Source: Smaragdicoccus niigatensis DSM 44881 = NBRC 103563
GTDB lineage: Bacteria > Actinomycetota > Actinomycetes > Mycobacteriales > Mycobacteriaceae
NCBI RefSeq assembly: GCF_000380645.1
Contig: NZ_AQXZ01000019.1
Coordinates: forward strand, 372,001-436,000
Direction of reading: 5' to 3'
Length of the DNA: 64,000 bases
Shown here in pieces: positions 7,872 through 16,019 of the stretch. The number at the start of each line of letters is the position of its first letter. The stretch's first letter is position 1. The notes under the pieces were generated by a model. That model was not told the origin of the DNA. It saw only the letters and a program-made list of their open reading frames with translations, and ran no database searches. Both the position numbers and the translations under genes were made by a program.

Positions 7872-9401
7872 TTACGCGCCCGGCGATTCCGGCAGCTTCT
7901 TTGGACCCCACAGGTTGACGATGGCTGCAACGACGAGGAAGGCGGAGATCGCGACGAGCGAATCCGTCAGTCCGCTCATGAACGCGTCCTTGACGCCTTC
8001 GGCGAGCTGAGTGCTCCCCATCTTCTCCGCCACTGCGAGACCAGCTGCGGCGGAATCCTGCACCGCCGTTGCTGCGGTTGCCGGCAAGCCCGCCAGGCTC
8101 GGAAGGTGGTCCGCGTACGAGGTCGTGAATACCGCACCCATCAGCGCAATTCCGACTGCTGATCCGACTTCACGAGTGGTGTCGTTCATCGCGGACGCGA
8201 CGCCCTGCTGGCGGGTCGGGAGGGCTGTCACGATCAGGCTGGTGCCGGTCGAACTCGTGATGCCGATTCCGGCGCCCGCGACGATCAATCCCGCGAGGAA
8301 CGGCAGGTAACCCGAGTGACTGTCCAGTGTCGCGATCCAGAGCATTCCCCCGGTGAGGAGCAGCAGTCCGACCGAGGTGGCCACGTTGACGCGCACCCAC
8401 TTGATGAGTCGCGGCGTCATCGTCGACACCGGCAGGATCACCGCAGCGACCGGGATCAGCGCGACCGCGCTCTTGAGCGGGCTGTATCCGAGGATCAGCA
8501 GCAGGTATTGCAGAGCGACGAAGAAGAATCCGAGGAACGCCATGAACTGCACGGTCACCGTGATGCTGCCCATGAGGAAGCCGCGACGACGGAACAGTCG
8601 AGGGTCGAGCATGGGTTCCGGGTTCTTCATGCTGAACGCGTAGTAGGCGATGAAGGCCAGCGCGGACGTGACGAATGAGATGACGACGACCGGCTCGGTC
8701 CAGCCGCGCTCGCTGCCCTCGATGATGGCGAAGACGAGCGCGCCCACACCGGTCACGGTCGAGATGGTGCCCGCGAGGTCGAAGCGGTGCGGATTCTCGT
8801 CCTTGGTCTCGGGCGCGAACTTGATCGCCGCGAGTCCGGCGACGACAGCTGCCGCTCCGGTGACGTAGAAGATCGAACGCCACGACCAGTTGTCGAGCAG
8901 CGCACCGGCCGCGAGAAGCCCACCGATCGCGCCAGCTCCGGCGAATCCGGACCAGACAGCGACGCCCTTCTCGCGCTCGTTCGGCGGGAAGACTGCAGTG
9001 ATCGTCGACAGCGTGCCGGGCATGATCATCGCCGCGGCGAGGCCCATCACTGCGCGCCAGACGATCAACGAGCTGGTGGAGTCACTGAATCCGGCGGCGA
9101 CCGAGGCGACCGCGAACAGGGCGGTCCCGGCGAGCAGCACTCGACGGCGTCCAATCGCGTCGCCAAGGGCGCCCAGCGGGAGGACGAATGCGGCCAAAGC
9201 GACCGTGTAGGCATCCGCGATCCACGTCAGGGACGTGTTCGAGGCACCCATGCTGACGGCGAGCTCCGGCAGCGCGAGGTTGACGGCCGACACCGAGGCG
9301 ACGACCAGGACTAGGGCAAGACACATGGCGAACAGGACGCCAGGCGTTGATTTCTCGACCGGCGCAGCGGCGCGAGTGGTCGTACGTTCGAGGAGAAGCA
9401 T
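7872..9401 (-). CDS. DHA2 (EmrB/QacA-type) MFS drug exporter
   Basis: 509 residues from the ATG at 9401. Fourteen membrane helices are expected for this drug:H+ antiporter group; visible marks are ALPELAVSMG and LTWIADAYTVALAAFVLP in helices 1-2, GALGDAIGRRRVLLAG as motif A, and motif C-like GFAGAGAIGGLLAAGALLD in helix 5. It should export hydrophobic or cationic compounds at the cell membrane. It is divergent from a TetR gene, and one palindromic operator overlaps its start codon while a second lies 45 bp upstream, so expression is very likely repressed by that TetR. A TTG at 9437 is an alternative start with no better ribosome-binding site. Confidence 0.9.
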   Translation of the reverse strand: MLLLERTTTRAAAPVEKSTPGVLFAMCLALVLVVASVSAVNLALPELAVSMGASNTSLTWIADAYTVALAAFVLPLGALGDAIGRRRVLLAGTALFAVASVAAGFSDSTSSLIVWRAVMGLAAAMIMPGTLSTITAVFPPNEREKGVAVWSGFAGAGAIGGLLAAGALLDNWSWRSIFYVTGAAAVVAGLAAIKFAPETKDENPHRFDLAGTISTVTGVGALVFAIIEGSERGWTEPVVVISFVTSALAFIAYYAFSMKNPEPMLDPRLFRRRGFLMGSITVTVQFMAFLGFFFVALQYLLLILGYSPLKSAVALIPVAAVILPVSTMTPRLIKWVRVNVATSVGLLLLTGGMLWIATLDSHSGYLPFLAGLIVAGAGIGITSSTGTSLIVTALPTRQQGVASAMNDTTREVGSAVGIALMGAVFTTSYADHLPSLAGLPATAATAVQDSAAAGLAVAEKMGSTQLAEGVKDAFMSGLTDSLVAISAFLVVAAIVNLWGPKKLPESPGA

Positions 9402-9459
9402 GACGAAATCGTCACTTATGAACAATGCGTCAGGCAATGGTTATGTGACGAAAGCGTCA
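9401..9459. promoter_or_regulatory. Two TetR-type operators between exporter and regulator
   Basis: Two near-identical 14-bp palindromes: TGACGAAATCGTCA at 9401-9414 and TGACGAAAGCGTCA at 9446-9459, arms TGACG/CGTCA, starts 45 bp apart (about four helical turns). The first touches the ATG of the exporter; the second is 34 bp upstream of the regulator ATG. Paired, equally phased palindromes between a divergent tetR and drug-exporter gene are the classic layout for autoregulated repression. Binding itself is inference. Confidence 0.75.
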
Positions 9460-9492
9460 GTTCTGAAGATTTCGGACTATTCTTGGGTCGTG

Positions 9493-10134
9493 ATGGCTAC
9501 CGAGACACGCGTCAGTCGGCGCAAGGCCGAGACCCGCGCGAAGCTCATTACCGCGGCGCAACAGTTCCTCGTTGACGGCAACGTCCATCCACCGATTCTG
9601 GAGATCACGAAGGCCGCCGATGTGGGGATGGGCTCGTTTTACAACCACTTCTCCACGCGCGAGGAATTGTTCGATGCCGCGGTTGCCGCAGCGCGCGAAC
9701 CATATGCCCAGGCTGTCAATCGGTTGACGCAGGACATGACCGACCAAGCCGAGGTGTTCGCGACCGGATTCCGCATCACCGGGCGGATGTTTCGTTGCCT
9801 GCCAGCGCTGGGCCGGATCATCCTCAAGAACGGAACCGAGGAGATTTTTTCGGACTCCGGTATGACGGCGAACGCGCGACGGAACATGCATCTGGCGATC
9901 GAGTCCGGCCGGTTTGCCGTGGCAGACCCGGAGCTTGCGCTTGCCGTCGGCGGAGGCGCAATGATCGCTGTCGGCCAGCTCTTGCTCGACGATCCGTCGC
10001 GCGACGATGCGGCTTCGATCGACCAGGTCTGTCGGGATCTCTTGCAGATGTTCGGGATTGAAGCAGACGAGGCCGAGCGGCTGGTCAACTTGCCACTGCC
10101 AGATCTTGATCAGCTTGCGTTGCCGGGTTCGTAG
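9493..10134 (+). CDS. TetR family transcriptional repressor
   Basis: 213 residues from ATG (a GTG directly before it is in frame). N-terminal helix-turn-helix at about residues 10-55: RRKAETRAKLITAAQQF, then EITKAADVGMGSFYNHFSTR, the canonical recognition helix of the family. The C-terminal ligand domain is helical (residues 60-190) and unlike any I can name. Divergently transcribed from the DHA2 exporter with shared palindromic operators; no clear ribosome-binding site, so the transcript may be nearly leaderless. Likely senses a compound exported by its neighbour. Confidence 0.9.
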   Translation: MATETRVSRRKAETRAKLITAAQQFLVDGNVHPPILEITKAADVGMGSFYNHFSTREELFDAAVAAAREPYAQAVNRLTQDMTDQAEVFATGFRITGRMFRCLPALGRIILKNGTEEIFSDSGMTANARRNMHLAIESGRFAVADPELALAVGGGAMIAVGQLLLDDPSRDDAASIDQVCRDLLQMFGIEADEAERLVNLPLPDLDQLALPGS

Positions 10135-10143
10135 ACTCATTTG

Positions 10144-10770
10144 ATGCGTACCTTGCCGATGTTTCCGTTGGGAACTGTGCTGTTGCCTGGCGCCGGCCTG
10201 CCGTTGCGCGTTTTCGAGCCTCGATACGTCGCGTTGGTTGAAGCGTGCCAGGCCGCGGAGGACCTGACTTTCGGGGTGGTGCTGATCTCGCGCGGTAGCG
10301 AGGTCGGCGGCGGCGAAGTTCGGACCGACGTCGGCGTTATTGCTCGCATGCAGTCGTGTGTTCGCATGCCGGGCGATCGATTTGCGATGGCCTGTCGGGG
10401 TGAAGACCGGTTTCGAGTTGTTCGCTGGTTGGAAGACGATCCGTTTCCACGGGCGGAGATCGAGCTGTGGCCTGACTCAGACGACGGCGACGACTCCGAC
10501 GCTCTGGCTGCTGTCTTCGAGCGGCGGGACGAACTAAACGAGCTGGTCCGTCGGTTGGCTGAGCAGACCGGGAACGACCCTCGTGCGTTCGCGATGTCGT
10601 CTCTGCCAACCGATCCGTCGAAGCGGTCATTCAGCCTGGCTTCGTCGCTGCCGATCTCGGAGATCGACAAGCAGCGGGCACTGGCTGCTGCGGGACCCGT
10701 TGAGCGCCTTGGAGTGCTGGCGGACTCACTGGAAGACGTCGTCGCCACGCTGCGATTCCGGTTGATGTAG
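10144..10770 (+). CDS. LON substrate-binding (N-terminal) domain protein
   Basis: 208 residues. The N-terminal half has the Lon N-domain pattern: LPMFPLGTVLLPGAGLPLRV then FEPRYVALVEACQA, TFGVVLISRG and VGVIARMQSC, a PUA-like substrate-recognition fold. There is no AAA+ or protease domain, so this is a free-standing LON-domain protein as found throughout Actinobacteria. It may bind unfolded proteins or act as an adaptor, but no role is established. It starts 9 bp after the TetR gene, which suggests read-through, and ends at a strong terminator. Confidence 0.85.
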   Translation: MRTLPMFPLGTVLLPGAGLPLRVFEPRYVALVEACQAAEDLTFGVVLISRGSEVGGGEVRTDVGVIARMQSCVRMPGDRFAMACRGEDRFRVVRWLEDDPFPRAEIELWPDSDDGDDSDALAAVFERRDELNELVRRLAEQTGNDPRAFAMSSLPTDPSKRSFSLASSLPISEIDKQRALAAAGPVERLGVLADSLEDVVATLRFRLM

Positions 10771-10803
10771 CCCTCGAACCCGGATCGAGTCCGGGTCCGA
10801 GGG
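10771..10803. terminator. Hairpin terminator between convergent genes
   Basis: CCCTCG and ACCCGGA pair with TCCGGGT and CGAGGG around a short TCGAG loop, one mismatch inside the stem. It starts right after the LON gene stop and ends 7 bp before the stop of the facing gene, so it can serve both strands. No U-tract, as is usual in high-GC actinobacteria. Confidence 0.7.
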
Positions 10804-10809
10804 TCGGCG

Positions 10810-11208
10810 TCACGCTGCCAGCACCTTCCAGTCGTCGGTCTTGCGGTCGAACTTCACGCGGACCACCTGTCGGTCGGGGTAATTCGACGCGAACGCGAGC
10901 GCTTCGGCGACCATGTCCTGTGCATACCGCAGAACCTCGTCGTCTCCCCCGGACGTTCGCAGCAAGGCAGCCCACCCCGCCGATTCGAGATAAGCGAGGT
11001 ACGCCGTAACCACGTCGTCGTACGTCAGGTCGAGGTCGCGCACCATCAGGGTGGTACTGGCTTGATGAGAGTTGAGTCCGCCGAACGCGCGGTCGCAGCC
11101 ACACCGCTTGCTGTCGCAGACCAAGCTCGGTAGTGCGAGCTCCCCCTCGATGCCGAAACAGAAGTCGTCCTCGCGCTGCTTCAGGTGATGAATCGTCAGA
11201 ACCTTCAT
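10810..11208 (-). CDS. Conserved actinobacterial hypothetical protein with a cysteine cluster
   Basis: 132 residues from the ATG at 11208. The N-terminal half has a DDFCFGIEGEL segment followed by LVCDSKRCGCDRAFGGL, three cysteines in a CxxxxCxC pattern that might bind a metal, then a conserved-looking HQASTTLMVRDLDLT. The C-terminus ends with RVKFDRKTDDWKVL. I recall proteins of this pattern in many actinomycetes but no function. It is isolated between a terminator and the ESX region. Confidence 0.65.
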   Translation of the reverse strand: MKVLTIHHLKQREDDFCFGIEGELALPSLVCDSKRCGCDRAFGGLNSHQASTTLMVRDLDLTYDDVVTAYLAYLESAGWAALLRTSGGDDEVLRYAQDMVAEALAFASNYPDRQVVRVKFDRKTDDWKVLAA

Positions 11209-11284
11209 CGCTACCCCTTCCTCGATCAAACCGTCCCCCGGGGCGGTTCGAACAAACTATCGAATGGGTGTGACAAGTAGCGGC

Positions 11285-11662
11285 TTAGCGCGGGGCCCGG
11301 GCGGCGATGGAGGCTCTGTCGAGACGGTGTTCTTGCAGGTAGCGCGCAGCCGACTCGTCAGTGTCCTCGAACTTCTGAATCGACAGGAGGAAGAGGTCAC
11401 TCAGCTCCTGACCGGCTTCTATGAAATCGTTCAGTCGGCCGATCAGCACCTCGTCGCCCGCCAACCGATCGAACTTGCCAGCCAATTGAGTTGCAGATGG
11501 AAGGTCGGAAAACCCCTTCGACCGAGGGATATCCCGTGCCGTCGCACGTAGGCCGCTCAGCGCCGACACCCACTCTTCGGCCGCGTCGCGTCCTTTTATG
11601 GCTCCCGACGGATCGAGCCACAGAGTCCCGTCCGTCGCGTCAGCGAGGTGCTTTTCAAACAT
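11285..11662 (-). CDS. ESX-associated small helical protein
   Basis: 125 residues, predicted helical, with an early TLWLDP segment and a DESAARYLQEH C-terminus. It lies 8 bp downstream of the DUF3558 lipoprotein gene, in the operon that begins with an ESX-type toxin, and has the size of WXG100-like or chaperone-like accessory proteins of type VII loci, but it lacks a clear WxG turn. Function not recognised; its role in the toxin locus is inferred only from position. Confidence 0.6.
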   Translation of the reverse strand: MFEKHLADATDGTLWLDPSGAIKGRDAAEEWVSALSGLRATARDIPRSKGFSDLPSATQLAGKFDRLAGDEVLIGRLNDFIEAGQELSDLFLLSIQKFEDTDESAARYLQEHRLDRASIAARAPR

Positions 11663-11670
11663 TCATTTCC

Positions 11671-12147
11671 TTAACTGGGGAGGCTTGGCAGAAGCTTGCG
11701 GGCTACATCAACCGCGCGCTCACACGCGTCGTCTGCATAAGGCTTGGTCATATCAATGTGAACAGAGCCGTAGGACGTGTCGAATCCAACGGTGCAGCCA
11801 CCTCGGCGCGAGTGGGTGAAGAGGTAGGTTTGCCCTTTCCTGCCGTCGACTGACACATCTCGAAAATCGGTGTAAGTCGGATCGCGTCGCATCGTCGACA
11901 GGGTGTCCTCATCGGTTGAAGACACATTCAGCCAGTAGTGCTCAAAAACAGTTGGCCATGCACATATGCGCCAGCCGACCAACTGAACGGCAGCGTTCTT
12001 CTTCTCGGGCAATGCTCCAGCCTGCTTCAAGGTCGCATCCGATAGTTCGGCGCACGGATCCCAAAAATGCGCTTCGACTGCTTTTCCTTGGACAGAACAA
12101 CCGCTAAGAGCCATACCCACCAAGAACACAGACAAGATCGACCGCAA
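11671..12147 (-). CDS. DUF3558-type lipoprotein
   Basis: 158 residues starting at TTG 12147, chosen because GGGAGG lies 8 nt upstream and because it gives a proper signal: LRSILSVFLVGMALSGC, with Cys17 as the lipid-attachment site. The mature part has the DUF3558 pattern (DPCAELSDATLKQAG, then WRICAWPT, and a late GGCTV), with paired cysteines for disulfides. DUF3558 lipoproteins accompany ESX effector genes in Nocardia and Rhodococcus relatives; they sit on the outer face of the membrane. Gap of 121 bp to the gene upstream. Confidence 0.75.
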   Translation of the reverse strand: MRSILSVFLVGMALSGCSVQGKAVEAHFWDPCAELSDATLKQAGALPEKKNAAVQLVGWRICAWPTVFEHYWLNVSSTDEDTLSTMRRDPTYTDFRDVSVDGRKGQTYLFTHSRRGGCTVGFDTSYGSVHIDMTKPYADDACERAVDVARKLLPSLPS

Positions 12148-12268
12148 ACCGTGCACCTCCCTCAAACCCTTTGACGCACGAATGTCGGGCGTGGTTCCGC
12201 TCAGCTTCCTATTCCCGTCGAATGTCCCCGGTCGATTGCACGGCAACGACTTACCGGCAGTGGCAGCT

Positions 12269-12637
12269 TCAGTCTTGTCCACTCGAGAGCTGTTGCTGCC
12301 GCAGGTACTCGCGCCCGAGCGCCTTCCCCTTTTCAGTTCCCACAACCCAGTAGCCCTCCCCTCGCGGCTCCCATCCGTGGTCCTCCAGGTCGGCAACTAT
12401 GCGCTCGAGCACTTCTGGCGAGTGCCCCTCCACCTCGTACAACTTGCTGTAGTGGCCGGCCTCCACGAGTCCCTCGCGAAACAGGTAATCAAGAACGTCG
12501 CGGACGAGCGCTTCGAACTCCGGACCGTCGTTCCCGACAGCTTCCTCGGCGGGATCCAGGACCGCTTCGACGCCCCACCAGTCGTCATCGGTCAGCATCA
12601 TCAACACTTCTCGGACGACTCGATTAACTCGTTGCAT
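12269..12637 (-). CDS. Putative immunity protein of the adjacent toxin
   Basis: 122 residues, acidic, soluble and predicted mostly helical (many Glu/Asp, a DDDWWGVEAVLDPAEE start and a GLVEAGHYSKLYEVE middle). Its ATG lies inside the last codons of the toxin gene, overlapping by 14 bp, so translation is coupled. Acidic small proteins directly downstream of a polymorphic toxin with a short overlap are usually its immunity factors. I do not recognise a named immunity family, so the assignment rests on position and composition. Confidence 0.6.
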   Translation of the reverse strand: MQRVNRVVREVLMMLTDDDWWGVEAVLDPAEEAVGNDGPEFEALVRDVLDYLFREGLVEAGHYSKLYEVEGHSPEVLERIVADLEDHGWEPRGEGYWVVGTEKGKALGREYLRQQQLSSGQD

Positions 12638-13898
12638 CGATATGCACCTTCATATGCTTCTTTCCTACGAATACTTCGACTGTCGGTCCACCCGAGTTCG
12701 AGTCAACTCGCCACTGAATTCGCGTCCCGTTCGGCAGCTGGTACGCCTCCGAGATCTTTGGGTCCTTGACTGGGATTCTGACCGCTCCTTCGACCCAGCT
12801 ATCGAAAAGCGAATCGAGCTGTTCTTCGGTATCGACAAGTCGAACGTTTCTTTGATCGCCTTTTCGCAACGTTCGCCACTCGTGAACCCACTTGCCACCG
12901 TTCACCGCGCGTGCCGCTGCCGGCAGCTCCGGATTCTTGACCAGCATCTCGATCCGCCGCATCTCCGCAAGCGACCGGGTGAGGTCTCGCTCGATCTTCA
13001 CTCCGCGCTCGAAGCGTTTAGCGTTGAGCCAGACGACGATCGCGTCGTGAATAATTCGGCCAAACTTTGCGACAGTCGTGACGGCCTTCGCGGCGCCCGC
13101 TGCCGCGCCAACACCAAGGCTGACAAATGATGCACCGATCGCGATCGCTGCATCAATGGCGAGCTCGGTCGCAAGTTGGGTCAAGAAACCTTTGATCTCG
13201 TCCCGGAGCTCCTTTAGCCCCGACGCGTATTCGTGGCAGGAACCTGCGATTTCTTGGCACCCCGATTGGAAGTCTGCGATCGCAGCGCGGATCGACGCGA
13301 GATCCTCGAAAACGTACTCAACCTCGGGCGATTCAACGTCGATGAACTGCGCCGCGATCTCGTCGAGCTTTGCAATGGCGTTGTTCGTGCTGCTCGCGTC
13401 GGCATGTGCCCGCCAAGTTTCCGCAGCCTGGGACAACTTGTCTGAATCACCGTCGGGAACCGGAACTCGGATATGGTCCAGAAGGCCGAGAGCGTCATCA
13501 ATGAGCCCTTTGCCGGGTCCACCCGCCGCGGGCGGACTCTTCAAAAGAGACGCCGGAGATGCGGGCGGAACCGGCGGCTGAATGGGCGGTTCACCCGGCT
13601 CCACGTTCGCGTTGTAGTCGGAAGTTTCGCGGTTATGGCCGAGTTGGATCAGAACCTCGCCATAGCTTTCTAAAGCTGCGACGACCGAATTCGATGCCGT
13701 CACAAGTTCTTCCGCGCGAACATCGTAGGTAGAAGCCCAGAGCTTCCCAGTGCTGTAACTACCGGCCATCGCGCCACAACCATTGAGCCTGGTTATCGTG
13801 CTTTGGAAGTCGCGGTGCACATCCTTTGCGACGTCAAAGCACGTCTGAGCCGCGCGGTAGAACACCGCGGGGTCGACACTGAGAACTGAGGAATCCAT
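12624..13898 (-). CDS. ESX-type polymorphic toxin with unknown C-terminal domain
   Basis: 424 residues from the ATG at 13898, picked because the following LSVDPAVFYRAAQTCF matches the start of the second ESX effector in this window. Order: WXG/LXG-like helical N-terminus (1-100), a Pro-rich hinge (about 110-135), the VPVPDGDSDKLSQAAETW helical module (about 150-270), a glycine/alanine-rich hydrophobic stretch near 270-310, and a variable C-terminus of about 75 residues ending LPNGTRIQWRVDSNSGG, TVEVFVGKK, KVHIDATS. This is the architecture of secreted toxins carried by a type VII module. The tip is not a nuclease family I can name. The immunity gene overlaps its end. Confidence 0.7.
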   Translation of the reverse strand: MDSSVLSVDPAVFYRAAQTCFDVAKDVHRDFQSTITRLNGCGAMAGSYSTGKLWASTYDVRAEELVTASNSVVAALESYGEVLIQLGHNRETSDYNANVEPGEPPIQPPVPPASPASLLKSPPAAGGPGKGLIDDALGLLDHIRVPVPDGDSDKLSQAAETWRAHADASSTNNAIAKLDEIAAQFIDVESPEVEYVFEDLASIRAAIADFQSGCQEIAGSCHEYASGLKELRDEIKGFLTQLATELAIDAAIAIGASFVSLGVGAAAGAAKAVTTVAKFGRIIHDAIVVWLNAKRFERGVKIERDLTRSLAEMRRIEMLVKNPELPAAARAVNGGKWVHEWRTLRKGDQRNVRLVDTEEQLDSLFDSWVEGAVRIPVKDPKISEAYQLPNGTRIQWRVDSNSGGPTVEVFVGKKHMKVHIDATS

Positions 13899-14082
13899 GA
13901 GGCCTTGATCCGTGTTTGTGGACTTCACGGCATTGGACGCATCCGATGGCGACATGGTTCCGTGTGACGCGGAACCGAAGTCCGTTGCCTGATGTCCAAG
14001 GACGCGAAGGCGGCGCCGAGGCAACCAGCTCCGATCAGGTGAGTGCCGACGCCAGCGGCGGGGGGAAGTCGTCTCCTACGCG

Positions 14083-14427
14083 ATGAAAAGAAGGAAGGCC
14101 GATGGCGACGGACTCCTTCTCAGCGAGGGCGACTGGTGGGCGGCACCATCCTGGGCCTGCCACTGGGTGATCGAGTTCGTGCTTCCCAGCGTCTCTCACC
14201 CAGAGACGGTCGAAATCCTTAAGGAAATCGACGACAACAACCTTCCGACCTTCCGCATTGATGAGCTGCCGGAGAGCCAACGTCACGAGGTCTACGAACT
14301 TCTCGCCACGCGACTCGTGCCGGACGCCGCAAAAAGAATTAAGACGACGGGCGCGACACGCGAAAGCAACCTCGAGTTCCTCGGGACCTTGGCCGAACGC
14401 GCACAGGCGTACCTGCCGTCCACTTGA
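14083..14427 (+). CDS. Hypothetical protein next to ESX genes
   Basis: 114 residues, ATG start. Contains a tryptophan-rich segment (EGDWWAAPSWACHWV) followed by an acidic, amphipathic middle (EILKEIDDNN) and a helical end. It sits in the gap between the divergent toxin gene and the CPCC chimera gene, as orphan immunity genes often do, but nothing in the sequence itself supports a function. Local base composition here is somewhat richer in A and T than in the flanking metabolic genes, as in the other toxin-linked genes. Confidence 0.45.
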   Translation: MKRRKADGDGLLLSEGDWWAAPSWACHWVIEFVLPSVSHPETVEILKEIDDNNLPTFRIDELPESQRHEVYELLATRLVPDAAKRIKTTGATRESNLEFLGTLAERAQAYLPST

Positions 14428-14535
14428 TCGGCCTCGGACTGACCCACCACCCGGATGGAACCGATCCGCACTTCCCGGCGTCCAACCTCATAAGTCACCG
14501 TCGATCACCGACGCCTGCCTCTGAGGAAACTGCTC

Positions 14536-15960
14536 GTGAAGTTCACCGTTTCAAAGCTCCGCCAACTGTGGAGCTCAAAGTCCAACTGCTGTCCGGTCTG
14601 CGGGTTTTCTGGCCTGCACAAGCCGGCCTACGACTCCGAGAGTGGGCTCGGATCAGCTGAGATCTGCCCCTGCTGTGAGTTCGAGTTCGAGGACCACTAC
14701 GACACGTACGTGCACGGCGAGTTTCGCGACCGCTGGATCTCGTGCGGAATGCCGTGGTCCGGGGACGAGCACCGGAAGCCGCGCCACTGGGACCCAGCGG
14801 GACAACTCGCGGGACTGCTACGTCTAGCCGCAGCAACGTTCAGAAATGTTCACAACGACGTAGCAGCCGCAATCGTCAGTCTCACTACCGCTCTGCAGGA
14901 ATCTGCGCAGATGGCGGGCACCGATGACACCGCCAAGTCGTGGAGCGACGCTTACGACTGGTCGGTGGCCGCGGTGCTGGAGGCGGCATCGATCGCGGTA
15001 CTCACGACCGCCGATCTGGTCGAGCAACTCGAACCCGAATCGCGTCGACCAGCACGACTGCACCTGACACCGGTCCCACGCGCGTATGGCAGCAGCCAGC
15101 CGAAGCCCAAGTTCGCCAAAGGCACAGGTTGGCCGAACGGCGATCCAGACCGTCTCGCGGCAGCCGCGAAGGCATGGAAGGACGCAGCGACCTCCCTTCA
15201 CATCACCGATCCGCCAGCTCAACACGCGATCGACATGATTGCGGCACAGCCGGATTCGGCGACCCGCGGGCTCGTCACGCGAGCTCGTACGGTCGCTAAC
15301 CAGCTCACTGCAGTCAGCAATCAGTTCGCCGAACTCAGCCGCAACTGCCACGACTTCGGACGCACGATCAGCGACGCACAGGCCAAGATTCGTCGGGAGC
15401 ACAACGCAACTGTTGCGGCCGACGCGCAAGTAGCGCGACTGAAGTTCCTTCCCGAGCGGAAGCCGATTCGGCTCGGGCGCAGAATTCTGATCGGTTCAGC
15501 AATCGTCGTCATGATCACCATCGGCCGGCTCATCTATGCGCTCCACGGCACGTCCGTCGTCACCGCGAACATCGGTGAGCAGGCCACCATTGAGTATCGC
15601 GACAAAGCCGCCACCGTGATCATCGGTGGATGGCACTGGGCTGAGGGAAGTTCGCTGTTCCCTCCGAAGGGACGACTCATCGTCGTCGATGTGACGATCA
15701 CTGCCGCGAACGGCGGGTGGACGGTCAACCCGCTCTACTTCTCCGCGCGAACGAAACAGGGCGACGAACTCCAGCCCTCGATCTTCAATCCCGACCCCAA
15801 CGACCTCCGATCCGAAGACCTCCAGAAGGGCAAGACCGTCCGCGGAACGATCGCCTTCGACGTACCCAACGGGGCGACCATCGACACGATCGAAATCAGC
15901 GGCACCTTTGGGCACACGGTCGGAGTGTGGAAGGTCGGGAAACCTACCCTGCCGGCTTGA
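14536..15960 (+). CDS. Chimeric membrane protein: CPCC zinc-ribbon, ESX-type helical body, TM, DUF4352-like domain
   Basis: 474 residues from GTG with a GAGGAAA site. Residues 16-85 form a Cys-rich domain: CPVCGFSGL (19-22) and ICPCCEFEFED (44-47), then FRDRWISCGMPW and HWDPAGQL, the layout of small CPCC-type proteins often found near immunity genes. Residues 95-310 are helical and carry WPNGDPDRLAAAAKAW, as in the two ESX effectors here. One membrane helix lies at about 316-336. The last 135 residues (KGRLIVVDVTITAANGGW, then VRGTIAFDVP) resemble DUF4352/MPT63-like beta sandwiches. There is no toxin tip. The N-terminal module looks grafted onto an ESX-type protein lacking its own start. Confidence 0.65.
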   Translation: MKFTVSKLRQLWSSKSNCCPVCGFSGLHKPAYDSESGLGSAEICPCCEFEFEDHYDTYVHGEFRDRWISCGMPWSGDEHRKPRHWDPAGQLAGLLRLAAATFRNVHNDVAAAIVSLTTALQESAQMAGTDDTAKSWSDAYDWSVAAVLEAASIAVLTTADLVEQLEPESRRPARLHLTPVPRAYGSSQPKPKFAKGTGWPNGDPDRLAAAAKAWKDAATSLHITDPPAQHAIDMIAAQPDSATRGLVTRARTVANQLTAVSNQFAELSRNCHDFGRTISDAQAKIRREHNATVAADAQVARLKFLPERKPIRLGRRILIGSAIVVMITIGRLIYALHGTSVVTANIGEQATIEYRDKAATVIIGGWHWAEGSSLFPPKGRLIVVDVTITAANGGWTVNPLYFSARTKQGDELQPSIFNPDPNDLRSEDLQKGKTVRGTIAFDVPNGATIDTIEISGTFGHTVGVWKVGKPTLPA

Positions 15961-16019
15961 TACGCCCTCGGTTCGTTGAACTATGTTTCCGCAGCCCCTC
16001 ACTGGGAAGCCCCTATTAC

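Noticed and set aside
11242-11262. GGTTCGAAC, possible tRNA T-loop
   Set aside because: No flanking stems and no anticodon arm nearby; it lies in a short intergenic region.
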